Both the position numbers and the translations under genes were made by a program. Under the pieces are notes generated by a model. The model was not told where the DNA came from, did no database searches, and saw only the letters and a program-made list of their open reading frames with translations. Source: Psococerastis gibbosa (taxonomy: Eukaryota; Arthropoda; Insecta; Psocodea; Psocidae). Taken from it: a stretch of DNA of 64,000 nucleotides. The DNA is taken from contig OZ020492.1 in NCBI GenBank assembly GCA_963971405.1, positions 14,310,151 through 14,374,150 on the forward strand, read 5' to 3'. Of this stretch, positions 1-10,760 are shown in pieces (the stretch's first letter is position 1; each line of letters opens with the position of its first letter).

Positions 1-352
1 CTTAATTTTGGATCTGGTGGTCCGCAACATGCCCGGCAGGCGTAGTTTTTACCCACCAGGTCTGTTGCACCCAAGACCTGTGGAAAAGTTTTCTTTTTAT
101 GTCTGATGGTCGAGGCTGGAACCTTGACCTACTCCTACTCCAGTTCTATAGCAGCTGGAGCTGGATCATTCCGGTGTATATAAATGACCGATCCGGTACT
201 TGCGAAACCTCTAACTGCATGGCCCCGGGCACTCAGTGCTACATGGGAAATCACTATGGTAACTTCTGCACATGAAAGAACCGGTAGGAGTGACATCACG
301 CCTGTTTTCCTATTTATTAATTAGTATAAATACCGCAATAGATAATTAATAG
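1..352. other. Intron or upstream sequence, nothing recognised
   Basis: No exon, RNA gene or repeat seen elsewhere in the window was recognised here. It probably belongs to the intron before the exon at 722, because the SDR gene must have earlier exons to the left of the window. Confidence 0.4.
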
Positions 353-527
353 CAAGGCCATGCCCAGGTTTTGATTTCGGGGGGGGGGGTCCATTTTTTT
401 TTAAAACATAATTTATTAATGAATTAATGGATAAATTCTTCAAACCATGCAGGTTTACATACAAAAATTTATTTCGGGGGGGGGGGGTCCGGACCCCATG
501 GACCCCACCCCCCTGGGCGCGGCCATG
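353..527 (+). mobile_element. Poly-G hAT-type MITE, copy 1
   Basis: The ends are inverted repeats (CAAGGCCATGCCCAGG at the left; the right end reads CATGGCCGCGCCCAGG on the other strand). The flanking 8-bp sequences ATTAATAG (345-352) and ATTACTAG (528-535) look like a target-site duplication with one mismatch. An 8-bp duplication plus a CA-starting TIR fits the hAT superfamily. Two long G runs lie inside. No coding capacity. Related copies are at 2958-3123 and 29585-29760. Confidence 0.8.
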
Positions 528-540
528 ATTACTAGTAATT

Positions 541-650
541 ATTTGGTTCCTAGGACGTCACAGCTTGGAAATCCATTGAGATATCACAATCGAAAATTTC
601 GACAATCACAAAGCTTTCCTAAAACTAACTTACAAATAGGAAAGCAATAA
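541..650 (-). repeat. Diverged piece of dispersed repeat R
   Basis: Resembles the core of the 192-bp unit at 5959-7110 (ggacctcaaaacg, cggaatcgaaaatttcgacc, cacaaagctttcct) on the opposite strand, but diverged. The 67-codon ORF overlapping it is not a gene. Confidence 0.55.
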
Positions 651-721
651 TATATAGTGACTAAATTAGAAAAAAGTAAATAGTTAATCACAATTCATAT
701 CAATGTTTTGTTTCTCCGCAG

Positions 722-3286
722 ATCTGAATTGTTGACGTCCGTAATCCGTGTCAACATAGTTGCGGCACTGAAAATGTGTGAGTTGGCCATGCCAGGAATG
801 GTTGACCGCAAATCAGGTGTTGTTATTAATATTTCGTCACTGTCAGCTGTCATATCAACACCCCTACTGGGACTTTACGGCGCTTCCAAGGTACGAAAAG
901 TTCTAACCGAAAAATTATGAAATTATGACGATTATCGAAAATCGAATTTGTGGTAGTTCATGTTACATATTTTGTAGTTGTCGGGACCCAGGCCGCAATT
1001 TGGGCCCATAGGTCCCCAATATGTGGTAGTAGGACTTAGTAGTGTTAACATTTCGGGTATGGGGCATCATGTTATTTTGAACTTCTATGAACTAGGCTAT
1101 TTGATGGCGGCCTTTCCAATGTCTTGAAGGATAGTGTGAAAGTTAATCATTGCCATTATCACTATATTGGCAAAATAAATAAATAAATACCTACTGAAGC
1201 CACATATGACGTGAAGAAAATAATATGAATAAAAAAAGGGGCTGATTATTCAGACGGTGCTCCTTGGCTACGTGGTCAGCAACATGTCCAAACTTCGCAA
1301 ACTATGAAATGATTGAAATTAATTAAATGCGAGCGAGAGCACTTTGCCCCTCCCCCACATAACAATAAGATTTTATTTTGAGGAGGCCCGAAAAACAGAA
1401 GGCAGCTTACCAGTAGTCCGTCAAGCTGCAGAGTGGTCATCAGGAGATAGGTAGCCTCCTCTCCTGTAGCGAAGTTGAGAGTCAGACACATTTCTAACTA
1501 GCCGCGATCGCAAAACGGGGCAGTCAACAAGTACAACATGAACACGAGGCTAAAGGGAGACCTTGTAAGGCCAGCACCACGCACAGCCAAGTGTGAGCGA
1601 CTGGATCCTATACTACAAGATTTCCTCTGCCTTAGTAAACCCCCGATTGAATTGAGAGTGGCGAGAAATGCTACCAACTTCCCTAAGTTGCCTCGAGACC
1701 ACCTCTTAGAGATAGCTTTCTACACTGTCACTGAGGCACTAGCACAATGACAATGACAGAAATTTCCTGATTTTGCCGTTTTTTTTTTATAGATTTTACT
1801 TTATACTTTCTTGTCGATTACTTGATTGTATAATTTAACAGAAGTATATACTTACTATTTATTATTTCCGTAGAAAAGGCATAGGCAGCATATCTCTGCG
1901 AGACTCAAGCCGGCTTAATATAAATGCCCCTGTAAAAATCTCATATAATCTCAGGAAAGAATAAGGAAGAATAATGTAAAACCGACTAGATGGCAATTAA
2001 TGTTATTGTTCTATATTTTCGTAAAGGCTTTTATCGACAAATTCAGTAACGAGCTACGAGCAGAATATGAAGACAAGGGGCTGATTATTCAGACAGTGCT
2101 CCCTGGCTATGTGGTCAGCAACATGTCCAAACTGCGCAAACCCACGTGGATAGCACCCACCGCAGACACATTCGTGGCCAGTGCCCTCAGCAAAGTTGGT
2201 GTTATAGACAGAACGACAGGCTACTACTCTCACACTATTATGGTACGTTTTGTGAGTTTATAGTCAACCATAAATCATCGCGCAACTGGGAGACTGCAAG
2301 GTTGTATACCGTTTAAGCTATTGTCGTATAAAAAATTCAATTAAATTATTCGCGGCTTCGTGGTATTTCATTTTAATAAACGAACAAAAACAAAAACTTA
2401 GTACCTTAGCAATACTTGTTATAACTATTATAACTAGAATTATAGTAAAACCCAAGTAAGCGTTTAAAAAAATTAATTTTGTCTAAGTTTTAGTATAAAA
2501 CCCCGAGCGCTTTTTAGCCATGAAGTATCTAGGCCGCGTGGCACTCACAAAAGCCTCATTCCTGATGGGGGTGGAGAGTGATTTAATCATTATTGTAATG
2601 TTTATGAAATAGCAGGAACCCTATTCTTATAAAGTATAGCTTGCTGACTTGTGACTTGTGAGGTGCGGACCTAAAAGTACTTCCGTTGTATTGTCTACAT
2701 TTTGATTGATACGGAAACTGTATGATCAAGTGGTTGAGCAACTAGCGCGAAATTAGAAGGTTGCGAGATCTTCCCCCGCCAGTTGCTGTGTCCGTGATCG
2801 TTATCCACATCCACCCACTGTGTCAGCAACAGCAGTGGTGGCGTAATCACTATGAGTTCGGTCTAACCAATCGATCATTATTGTTTCCACTCCATTTATT
2901 TACCAATTTCCCCTGTTAGCGCTATCGTACAAACTATTCATAAAAGTGCATTGAAATCATGGCCGGGGTCATGGCCATGGGGTCCGGACCCCCCCCCCCC
3001 CCCCGAAATATTTTTTAAATGTAAACCTGTATGGGTTGAAGAATTTATCCATTAATAAATTACTTAAACAAATTTTTTTTACCCCCCCCCCCCCCCCGAA
3101 ATCAAAGCCTGGGCACAGCCTTGATTGAAATTAACAAAATATTCTGTTGGTTCACAGCTGCGCGCATTGGACACTATCGCATCCATCTGCGAGCCACTGG
3201 CTGTTCGTATCGGAAAAAGTAGTCTGGAGAATATCCGGAGTTTAGCTCTTCGTAAAAAAGCCAAAGCTGCCAATGGGCCATCCTGA
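722..3286 (+). CDS. HSD17B12: Very-long-chain 3-oxoacyl-CoA reductase / 17-beta-HSD12, last three coding exons
   Basis: Exons are 722-890, 2027-2242 and 3158-3286 (TGA stop at 3284-3286). Acceptors end in AG, donors are gtacga and gtacgt, and the phases join exactly (2/0, 0/0, 0/stop). The protein is a classical short-chain dehydrogenase: VINISSLS carries the catalytic Ser, YGASK the catalytic Tyr and Lys, VLPGYV is the PG motif after beta-6, and SKLRKPTWIAP then TTGYYSHTIM follow, all in the order and spacing of vertebrate HSD17B12. In that family the enzyme reduces 3-ketoacyl-CoA in the ER fatty-acid elongation cycle and some members act on steroids. The last exon gives a Lys/Arg-rich tail (LALRKKAKAANGPS), in the place where the family carries its ER-retention tail. 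The N-terminal exons with the Rossmann TGxxxGIG motif lie left of the window. It could be another HSD17B12/LET-767-type paralog; the exact ortholog is not settled. Confidence 0.93.
1236..1302 (+). pseudogene. Stray copy of part of the HSD17B12 exon, inside the preceding intron
   Basis: These 67 bp match 2075-2141 of the downstream exon with about four differences. Three of them are synonymous in the exon's frame; one changes the conserved Pro of the PG motif to Leu (VLLGYV instead of VLPGYV). After the match the frame reaches a stop and there is no donor site, so it is not a usable alternative exon. The rest of the exon is not duplicated. Confidence 0.85.
1303..1760. other. Intron stretch with coding-like but unrecognised sequence
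   Basis: The plus strand holds a 70-codon ORF (1538-1750). The minus strand holds an ORF reading TGEEATYLLMTTLQLDGLL that is followed by GTAAGC, which would serve as a donor. Neither resembles a family I know. They may be fragments of retrocopied or transposed gene sequence. Low confidence that either is expressed. Confidence 0.25.
2958..3123 (-). mobile_element. Poly-G hAT-type MITE, copy 2, just before the last HSD17B12 exon
   Basis: A perfect 8-bp duplication ATTGAAAT lies at 2950-2957 and 3124-3131. Ends are CATGGCC...GCCCAGG-like inverted repeats, and two runs of C (G on the other strand) lie inside. It ends 34 bp before the last exon, so it occupies the branch-point and polypyrimidine neighbourhood of that intron. 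Confidence 0.88.
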
Positions 3287-3458
3287 CTAAAATATGATAA
3301 GACTGAATGAAGCACAACTTAATTATTTTGAGGAAATTTTTTACTAATTTATCAAATCGACATCGGGTGAGAGCTAATTAATTAATTTAACGGTTAATTT
3401 TGAAGAAAAACAATGCGCTTTACGCTCATTTTAAAATATGTAAATTGTGATAATACAC

Positions 3459-3468
3459 AATAAATAAA
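3459..3468 (+). terminator. Polyadenylation signal of the HSD17B12-like gene
   Basis: Two overlapping AATAAA hexamers about 175 bp after the stop codon, in the expected place for a short 3' UTR. Confidence 0.6.
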
Positions 3469-3477
3469 GTCCTGATG

Positions 3478-3710
3478 GAACTTTTATGGACCTATAAGCC
3501 CATGGCTCCAATGCCAAACACCCCATCGATTTTGGGCATTATTTAAATTGCTTTCGTATGAATTATTGGCCACTGGCAATATGGTATTCGTCTTTGATGT
3601 TAACCTGCTTCGGCTACTAGCGATAACAGACAAGCTGAGATAAGCTTACCATTGATGCAATGTAGGAGGTGGAACCATGTGTCAACCAAGTACAGATTCA
3701 TACGAATCAT
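3478..3710 (+). repeat. Dispersed repeat U, copy 1
   Basis: Shares an ordered set of blocks (caatgccaa, accccat, tttgggcatt, ttggccactgg, gatgttaacct, caagctgaga, aagcttaccattga, accaagtacagat) with 5195-5400, 17120-17350 and 24400-24620. All four copies lie on the same strand. No tail, TIR or conserved frame was seen; unclassified. Confidence 0.7.
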
Positions 3711-5194
3711 AATACACAATAGATTTTGTCTAAACTATAGTTAATCCATAAAAATCGATAAAAGTTCAGGTTCTTCATTTTATAGATTAACAATATACAA
3801 TCTATATATATATAGCTCATGTAAATAAATGTATTGTGTATCATCAATGTTTATTTATTTCAGGAGGTGTTCAAAGAGCGATTTTGCCAATGTAGCTATA
3901 GGCCTACAAGGATTTAATTTATTGGTTCTCACTCTTACCTCATTTTTTTTCAACAATTTGGAAAGTTTCCCCTTATTATTAATTGCTTCAGCAGAATCCA
4001 CAATTTTTTAGAATAAATTGTATCTTTGAAAGTGTATTTATTATAAGATATGTTTAGTGAAATATTTGTTTTTACATTAGGTATTATAAAACTGTGATGA
4101 ACCGAATCAATTGATATTCCCGCTATCAGATAATCGGACAATTGGATTGTTGCAAAAAAGTGGATAATTTTTATGTGAAAGTACAGTACTGTATGAACTT
4201 TAAATTAATTAACTGTCCCTAACCTGTATGCCTTCGTTAGGTACGGCACTAATCGTGCATAGCAGGATTATTAAACTGTCAAATAGAGTAGCCCTTACTG
4301 GTCTTAAGCTCGTCTTATGTAAAGACGTATCTCTTTTCATTTCATTTCAAGTTTAGTGGAACTGCTGGCAACTCTGATTAAACGAATTACCGACTCCTTT
4401 GAGCTCCTATCACTCGTTCTCCGCACACATGATATAAAGTACCTTACTGTACACAAAACATAGGCGTGTACCTTTGTAATTGCAAGAAATCTTAACACAT
4501 CAACTCTTATTTTATTGCGATACACGACTCTGGACTCTCTCGTATACCCTATATATATCAGGCGTACTAGTATTTAATAGTAGACCCACTTCATATATAA
4601 CACCATTTTTACCTTCGTAGCCAATTACAAGGCCAGTGCGCTGCTGATAGCAGTTTGCCACTTCACACTAACACACAGCCAATTAGAATGCACCAGAACA
4701 GAGCCTGTTCAAAACTGCAGCAAACATGGAAGTGTGCAGAGCGTTGGAATGGGAACGTGGCGGGATATGATAACGCGTTGAGGCTACCAGTCAGCCTAAG
4801 AGCGTGTCGAGTCCTCCGAATTAATCGTGTGACTTTACTATTTTCCCCCAGTAGTTCGGAATCCACTGTAATCTATATAACTCCCCTTCTTCCTTAGGTG
4901 AATGAGTCTGCCCTTAGGGTGCCTCAAGTTGATAAACAGACTGACTACCCCCGCCAGGCAGACAGGGTTGCTTATAGGAGGAATGCTGAAAGCAGGTGTT
5001 GAAAAACAAACAACACTCGCACATACAACACACACCACGAACAACTCGGTTAGCGTAAAAGCACCCTCTTGCTGTGATCAGTGTTCTCTTTAACCATATA
5101 CATCCAAGTTGAAATTTCGAAGAGTTTGTCTGAACATTTATGATTCATATTGAAGGGCTAAATATGGACGTAGTCTTACATTTAGTGTGGCCCC
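3711..5194. other. No gene recognised
   Basis: AT-rich sequence with several 60-80 codon ORFs on both strands that look like chance. A (CATTT)n tract at about 4335-4352 resembles the LINE tails at 15520-15655 and 48255-48365, so an eroded LINE end may be present. Confidence 0.35.
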
Positions 5195-5400
5195 TTTGAA
5201 CATTGCCTGTCAACGACTCCATCGGTTATCGGGCATTATTGGTATTGTTTCGAAGAATTTTTAGCATTTGGCAAACTGGTTCACTCCATGATGTCAACCC
5301 GCATCGAATACTAGGGAATATGGGCAAGCTGACAGGCTGATACGGTTGGCATTCCAAGAGGCGTTAGCTCTACTTAACCAAGTACGGGAACGAAGCATAT
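5195..5400 (+). repeat. Dispersed repeat U, copy 2 (diverged)
   Basis: The blocks tgtcaacgactccat, gggcattattggtattgttt, gatgtcaacc, gcaagctgac and accaagtacggg align with the other copies of U. Confidence 0.6.
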
Positions 5401-5958
5401 TATTTATGTTATTATATTTAGATGATATAGGTACGGGTTCCTATAAGCATTGAATGTATAGCTATTCAATGGTATCACTCGTTCATGTCAAATGTGGTGA
5501 AAATTAATTGAAGGAAAACTGGAAATTTCGTTTTTGACTATGATACTTTCACTTTCAGCTTTTGTTTTTTTATCTCATTGAAATTATTAGCATACCTTTA
5601 GTATACATAATACAAATTAAAAAGTATAATTTTTGGTTGGTTGATTCGGGGGGCAAAGCACACAACTTTTTGAGTATTCACACCTCTACCATTCTTTATT
5701 AATTTTCAATTCTTTACCTGAGAACGTAAAAGTTATTTTTTTTTAAAACCGAAATTTAAGAAAAGTATAGCATTATTATTGTCAAAAGCAGGCTACTACT
5801 GAAACTATACAACATGTATAGTATAAGATAAGAGCCAGTTAGATTGTTCCCATATTGTTATAGCTTCAACTTAATTTTAGCCTAGACTTTCACGTTTATA
5901 CCTTAAAAGCAGTGGTTCTCGACCAGTGACGGTCTGCGGACCAATCAGGTCGACTAAT

Positions 5959-7110
5959 ATGTGTCGCTGCGGCCTGCGGACCCACATGTATTATTATTGC
6001 TTTCCAATATATACTTAGTAGCCTATAAGGATAGCTTTGTGATGGTCGAAATTTTCGATTCCGAGATTTCAACGGATTTACACGTTTTGAGGTCCCAGGA
6101 ACCAAAAAAAGTGGTTTTTACGAAATGTCTGTCTGTCGCTCGGTCTGTCTATGTGTCGCTGCGGCCTGCGGACCCACATGTATTATTATTGCTTTCCAAT
6201 ATATACTTAGTAGCCTATAAGGATAGCTTTGTGATGGTCGAAATTTTCGATTCCGAGATTTCAACGGATTTACACGTTTTGAGGTCCCAGGAACCAAAAA
6301 AAGTGGTTTTTACGAAATGTCTGTCTGTCGCTCGGTCTGTCTATGTGTCGCTGCGGCCTGCGGACCCACATGTATTATTATTGCTTTCCAATATATACTT
6401 AGTAGCCTATATGGATAGCTTTGTGATGGTCGAAATTTTCGATTCCGAGATTTCAACGGATTTACACGTTTTGAGGTCCCAGGAACCAAAAAAAGTGGTT
6501 TTTACGAAATGTCTGTCTGTCGCTCGGTCTGTCTATGTGTCGCTGCGGCCTGCGGACCCACATGTATTATTATTGCTTTCCAATATATACTTAGTAGCCT
6601 ATATGGATAGCTTTGTGATGGTCGAAATTTTCGATTCCGAGATTTCAACGGATTTACACGTTTTGAGGTCCCAGGAACCAAAAAAAGTGGTTTTTACGAA
6701 ATGTCTGTCTGTCGCTCGGTCTGTCTATGTGTCGCTGCGGCCTGCGGACCCACATGTATTATTATTGCTTTCCAATATATACTTAGTAGCCTATAAGGAT
6801 AGCTTTGTGATGGTCGAAATTTTCGATTCCGAGATTTCAACGGATTTACACGTTTTGAGGTCCCAGGAACCAAAAAAAGTGGTTTTTACGAAATGTCTGT
6901 CTGTCGCTCGGTCTGTCTATGTGTCGCTGCGGCCTGCGGGCCCACATGTATTATTATTGCTTTCCAATATATACTTAGTAGCCTATAAGGATAGCTTTGT
7001 GATGGTCGAAATTTTCGATTCCGAGATTTCAACGGATTTACACGTTTTGAGGTCCCAGGAACCAAAAAAAGTGGTTTTTACGAAATGCCTGTCTGTCGCT
7101 CGGTCTGTCT
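5959..7110 (+). repeat. Six tandem copies of a 192-bp unit
   Basis: Unit starts are at 5959, 6151, 6343, 6535, 6727 and 6919, exactly 192 bp apart. The copies differ at only a few sites (an aag/atg change in units 3 and 4, a gac/ggc change in unit 6). Because 192 is 64 codons and one frame lacks stops, the array creates a 411-codon ORF with a 64-residue repeat. Sequence outside the array (repeat R core at 9795, 24965, 43345 and 46725) shows no conserved reading frame, so the ORF is a by-product. Confidence 0.97.
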
Positions 7111-7840
7111 GTCTGTATGTCTGTCTGTTCATCGATTTCCAGGCAAACTACTCGGCCGATTTTGATGAAATTCGGCATGTAGGTTCACAAAAATAATACC
7201 ACGACACGATTTTTTCTTATTTTGGGCTAACTCAATTTGGGGGGGTTTTATTCTCAAAAAACTCCAAAAAACCGTATAAAAACATTATTTCTCAGAAACG
7301 GCTGCAACGATTTCTTTTAAATTCACATATATTGTAATCGTTATTAATTTTAACAAAATGTGTGGGGTCGCTTGCCTCTTGATAGATTGCTTCTGGGGGT
7401 AAAAAAATTAAAATAACTAAATTTCAAAAAATGAAAAATGACTAAAAAATAATTTTTCTGCAAAACCTTTTTTATGATTTCTATACCTTCAGGCATGTTT
7501 TAGGTGTTCAATAGGGTAACAAAAACGGACAGGTTGCATTCCCCAAAAATATTTGCTTCTGTGTAAAAAATTATTTTTTGGGAAAATATGGAAAATTCAC
7601 GCTCCAATACATTACGTGTCATGTGTCATTGTTACTACTGTTACAATGTACTGGTCTGTTCGTTCCAGAATATGCAATTAAGTTTTAATGGGTTTTTAAC
7701 ATATTGAGGTGGACCCCCCCCCCCCCCCCCAGGGGGGTCTGAAGTTTAACCATAGGGAAATTATTTCCTTTGAAATTACACATGTCCATATCTACTAATT
7801 TATTAATCGGAAAGCATGTTCGAGAAAACTCGGACCTGTT
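7111..7840 (-). repeat. Repeat R body, C run and repeat V inside the hAT
   Basis: R (about 7120-7690) resembles one arm of the foldback at 34139-34909 and the block at 46285-46815. Shared blocks include gcaaacta, tttgatgaaattcggcatg, gggtcgcttgcc, aaaaaataatttttctgc and caggcatgttttaggtg. The C run and V (7735-7835, gcatgttcgagaaaactcggacc) follow, giving the order V, poly-G, R on the minus strand. Confidence 0.8.
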
Positions 7841-8186
7841 AATCTTTTATAGAATGCTAAGCCTTTCAAGGATATCACTAAATTTAGCTTACAGTATGAT
7901 TTTAATGTATTCCAAAGTTAATGTGAAACTTTGGCCCGCTTGTTTTTTACAAGTTAATGTTCTTGTTAATAGCAACTCTTAAGTCAGGCATGCTCGCGGA
8001 CCATTGGCCAGGGTCTGGCGGACCACGCACCGGTTGGGAACCACTGCTTTAAAGTAGGCCTAACTCCTTAATTCCTTATTCCTTAATTCCTCAGAATTTG
8101 CAAGGAAAAATGGGGCCAGCAGGGAAATTGACATTTATTTTGAATTTTTACCGACAATTCCTAGGCCTATTTGTAAAATTTCTATA

Positions 8187-8441
8187 AGGCGTGTATTCCA
8201 CTTGTCATCTTTTCTTCATTAAAAAAGATGAGATTTTTGTTTTAAGGTGACTATTATGTACTTAACGTATCTTTTATAAATTTAGTTATAATATGGTAGC
8301 AGACATCAATAATAAGTCTCTACCATATTATAACTTAATTTATAAGAAATAAGTGAAGTACATAATAAGCTCCTTAAAACAAAAATCGCATCATTTTTTA
8401 ATGCACATATGAAGAAAATATGACAAGTGGAATACAAGCCT
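8187..8441. mobile_element. Palindromic MITE A, copy 1
   Basis: Almost the whole 255 bp is one inverted repeat (TGTATTCCACTTGTCAT at the left, its complement at the right) with a central hairpin around tataatatggtag. It is flanked by TA on both sides, consistent with a Tc1/mariner-type MITE. This uninterrupted copy serves as the empty-site reference for the nested copy at 17755-19145. Confidence 0.8.
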
Positions 8442-8599
8442 TAGGTAAACACATCACACAATATAACTGCTCTGTAATTCTGCATATTGCTTATATTATG
8501 GGCCTAAATAATATATAAAAAAGAAAAGAAAAAATATATATCAATGTTTATATATAAACATATAGGCATGTATATGTATGCAAACATATCAAATTTCCT

Positions 8600-8948
8600 T
8601 TAATGCATCCTTAAAAGATGGTTTATTAAGTGACCGCTTTGACGAAATCTTTTTGGACAGACGGTGCATTGGTATGGTCTATCGTCTGTATGTACTCTTA
8701 AATGTACATTCAAGTTGCAAATGCGTACAAAAATCCTATTACAGAAGTCACACAGAAAATGTTGCTTTGAACATACCCAGCATCGGTAAATCCTGCCTTT
8801 TACATGTACCAGAGCAACGCAAATGCTCTTCGGATTAGCACCTTTTCGGCATTGCTCGATATCAGCACAGAGCTGCGCTTTCATTGATAAATCCATAGGA
8901 TATTTTTGAATCCTTCCCTCCATTCGTCCACGTTGTTGGATTTTTGAC
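8600..8948 (-). CDS. C2H2 zinc-finger protein, terminal exon
   Basis: The minus strand has an acceptor (tattgtttcag) just before 8948 and an open frame to TAA at 8600-8602. The last 50 or so residues hold two adjacent C2H2 fingers: CDFCNRIFVRICNLNVHLRVH, a TDDRPYQ linker of the TGEKPY type, and CTVCPKRFRQSGHLINHLLRMH. Ahead of them is a Cys/His-containing stretch (YRCWVCSKQHFLC) and a basic linker. The family binds nucleic acid, but the target cannot be told. The first exons should lie at higher coordinates on the minus strand; I could not find them. It could be one of many short zinc-finger duplicates or a pseudogene. Confidence 0.6.
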
Positions 8949-8986
8949 CTGAAACAATAAAAGTTAGTCATGAGGTATCTAGTCTT

Positions 8987-9160
8987 CAGGGACGGTTACA
9001 GAAAAGGTTTTCGGGGGGGGGGGGGGGCCTGAAAAGTATCGCGATTTTTTTATTTGAGTAATAATTTTGTTTAATTTCCTTCAAACGTCCATTCTATCTA
9101 GTATAAAGCTATTTATCTCGGGGGGGGGGGGGGGGACTGCCCCCCAAGGATCCGTCCCTG
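8987..9160. mobile_element. hAT-type MITE with CAGGGACGG ends and poly-G tracts
   Basis: Starts CAGGGACGG, ends CCGTCCCTG, and is flanked by a perfect 8-bp duplication CTAGTCTT (8979-8986, 9161-9168). Two G runs of about 15 follow ttttc and atctc, the same plan as the GGCC-ended MITE family at 353, 2958 and 29585 but with different termini. Confidence 0.92.
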
Positions 9161-9267
9161 CTAGTCTTATTGTATACTAAACCAGGGGGCGGTCAGCTTG
9201 TTTTAGCATCTGAACCAGATTTTGATCTTTTTGAAGAGCCACACATCGATCCCAAAGGAAAATTAAT

Positions 9268-9550
9268 TTCAATGTAACTGCATATAGGCTTTCACGGCCG
9301 GAGTCATATGAAGAACCATTAGAATCTGGGCTGATGGGTCGTGGTCGATATAAAAGTGAACTTCCAAACGTTTCATCAACCGCTGCGGTCGACTCGCTAC
9401 GGAGCCACCGAGGTACAACCTTCGAAGTCCACGCTGCGCCACTGTTGATGTCAACCACAGCTGATGATGAAACGTTTTTAAGTTCACTTTCATATCATAT
9501 CAGGCCCATCAGCCTGGATCCTACTGGTTCTTCAAAATTCATTTCAATTT
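9268..9550. repeat. Long imperfect inverted repeat
   Basis: The left arm (ggctgatggg, aaaagtgaac, aaacgtttcatc) is complementary to the right arm (gatgatgaaacgttt, agttcactttcatat, cccatcagcctgg). Arms are about 120 bp around a short centre. The block ggctgat(a/g)gg..gtggtcgat also occurs at 33078. Overlapping ORFs on both strands are mirror images, not genes. A Penelope-related terminal repeat is one possibility, but unproven. Confidence 0.6.
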
Positions 9551-9794
9551 AAGTTTCTTGTTCTTTGTACTGGGGATATTTTATGCTAGTGCGCTCATCG
9601 ATTGTTCAATTAGGCTATATAGGGTACCTACTTACTTACATACTTGTGAGAGGCGCCTTATAGGTGCCTTTAAAAAAAACGAATGCACCATAAAAAGTAG
9701 GCATAGGTAGGCCTATGTTCATTACCTAATTAATTTTTGTATGAAGAAGTATAGATCCGGACATAAAGGGAAAAGCTCTATATATATAGAGAGG

Positions 9795-9915
9795 GACATG
9801 TCGTAAAAACCACTTTTTTGGTTCCTGGGACCTCAAAACGTGTAAATCCGTTGAAAACTTGAAATATCGGAATCGAAAACTTTGACCATCACAAAGCTTT
9901 CCTTATACTACGCAT
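9795..9915 (-). repeat. Repeat R core, dispersed copy
   Basis: Reads cgtaaaaaccactttttt, ggttcctgggacctcaaaac, gtgtaaatccgttgaaa, ccatcacaaagctttcctta, the reverse complement of the 192-bp unit at 5959-7110. Confidence 0.85.
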
Positions 9916-10024
9916 AAATGGGAACGCAATAACGACTTCTCTTCTATTTCTAAGCCAATCTAGCTCGTTAGGTATAGCCGAAAAAGAGTGCACTGCGTTT
10001 AATGTAATATACAGTGGGTAGGTA

Positions 10025-10220
10025 GGACATGTAGACTAGTGGTACGGACTCTGACTTTCACTCGAAAGGTTGTTGGTTCGAGTCCTACACTTCCTACATT
10101 TTCTGGCCATGCTTCGGAGGGCATGTAAAGCAGGCGGTCCCGGGCTTTCCTAGTTGAGTGTAAGAGAGGGCTTTATAGCCCTAACTCCGCTAGGTTGGCT
10201 TAGTAATAGAACAAAAAGTC
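10025..10220 (+). mobile_element. tRNA-Glu-derived SINE (family S1), fullest free copy
   Basis: The head reads gtagactagtggtacggact, then ctgactttcac, then GGTTCGAGTCC. The last is a perfect Pol III B box, the tAGactAGTGG block is A-box-like, and the anticodon loop equivalent CTTTCAC suggests tRNA-Glu (TTC). A conserved body follows (ttctggccatgcttcgg, agggctttatagccctaact). Other copies are at 31990-32085, 46840-46965, 56179-56377 and 59793-59892. Confidence 0.8.
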
Positions 10221-10349
10221 CTTATTTATTTAGGTACTTACCGATGGATACAAAGGAAAGCAAACTGCAGTAGCTGCGGCTGTAGCTACAGGAACTAGTA
10301 CAGGTACTTAAAATCTACAGGTAATAATGTTAGTCTGAAGGACGTAGCG

Positions 10350-10760
10350 CGATAATAAATTATAGCCCAATTATTGGATATAACTTTTTACGCGGCTATA
10401 ATATTGCACCTGAATAGCATTGAACTTATCTAAATTGCCTTACTTTTCAATGCAATAACAGGGCAACACCAAACTAATTTCCCGCTTAATTAACTTCCAT
10501 ATTTTGATTAACTGCCTATAAATAAATAACTGATAGCCCACTTATTTGATTTAACTTTTTAAGACTTCTTATTGCGCCTTAATAGCATTGAACATATCTA
10601 AATTGGCTTACTTTTCAATGCAATAACACGGCAACACCAAACTAATTTCACGCTTATTTATTGTGCCTTAATAGCAGTGAACATATCTGTAATGGCTTAA
10701 ATCTCAGTGTACTAACACTACAACAGCAAACTATTTGCCACGCTTTTATTAACTTTCTAT
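10350..10760 (+). repeat. Degenerate tandem repeat, about three units
   Basis: Blocks aatagcattgaac, atatctaaattg, gcttacttttcaatgcaata and caacaccaaactaattt recur at about 10413, 10581 and 10671, so the period is uneven (about 170 then 90 bp). AT-rich, no frame. Confidence 0.7.

Larger units (their letters stand above)
5910..8046 (-). mobile_element. Non-autonomous hAT element carrying a 192-bp tandem array
   Basis: Ends are CAGTGGTTCTCGACC and, inverted, CAGTGGTTCCCAACC, the classic CAGTGGTTCTCAACC-type hAT terminus. Flanks CTTAAAAG (5902-5909) and CTTTAAAG (8047-8054) form an 8-bp duplication with one mismatch and T/A at the hAT-preferred positions 2 and 7. Inside are six 192-bp units, a (TCTG)n tract, a body of repeat R, a C run at about 7711-7730 and repeat V. 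There is no transposase. Confidence 0.85.

Noticed and set aside
5961-7196. 411-codon ORF with a 64-residue repeat
   Set aside because: It is the read-through of a 192-bp tandem repeat inside a non-autonomous hAT; dispersed copies of the same sequence do not keep the frame.
9177-9552. Three overlapping ORFs on both strands with similar peptides
   Set aside because: They are mirror images produced by an inverted repeat.
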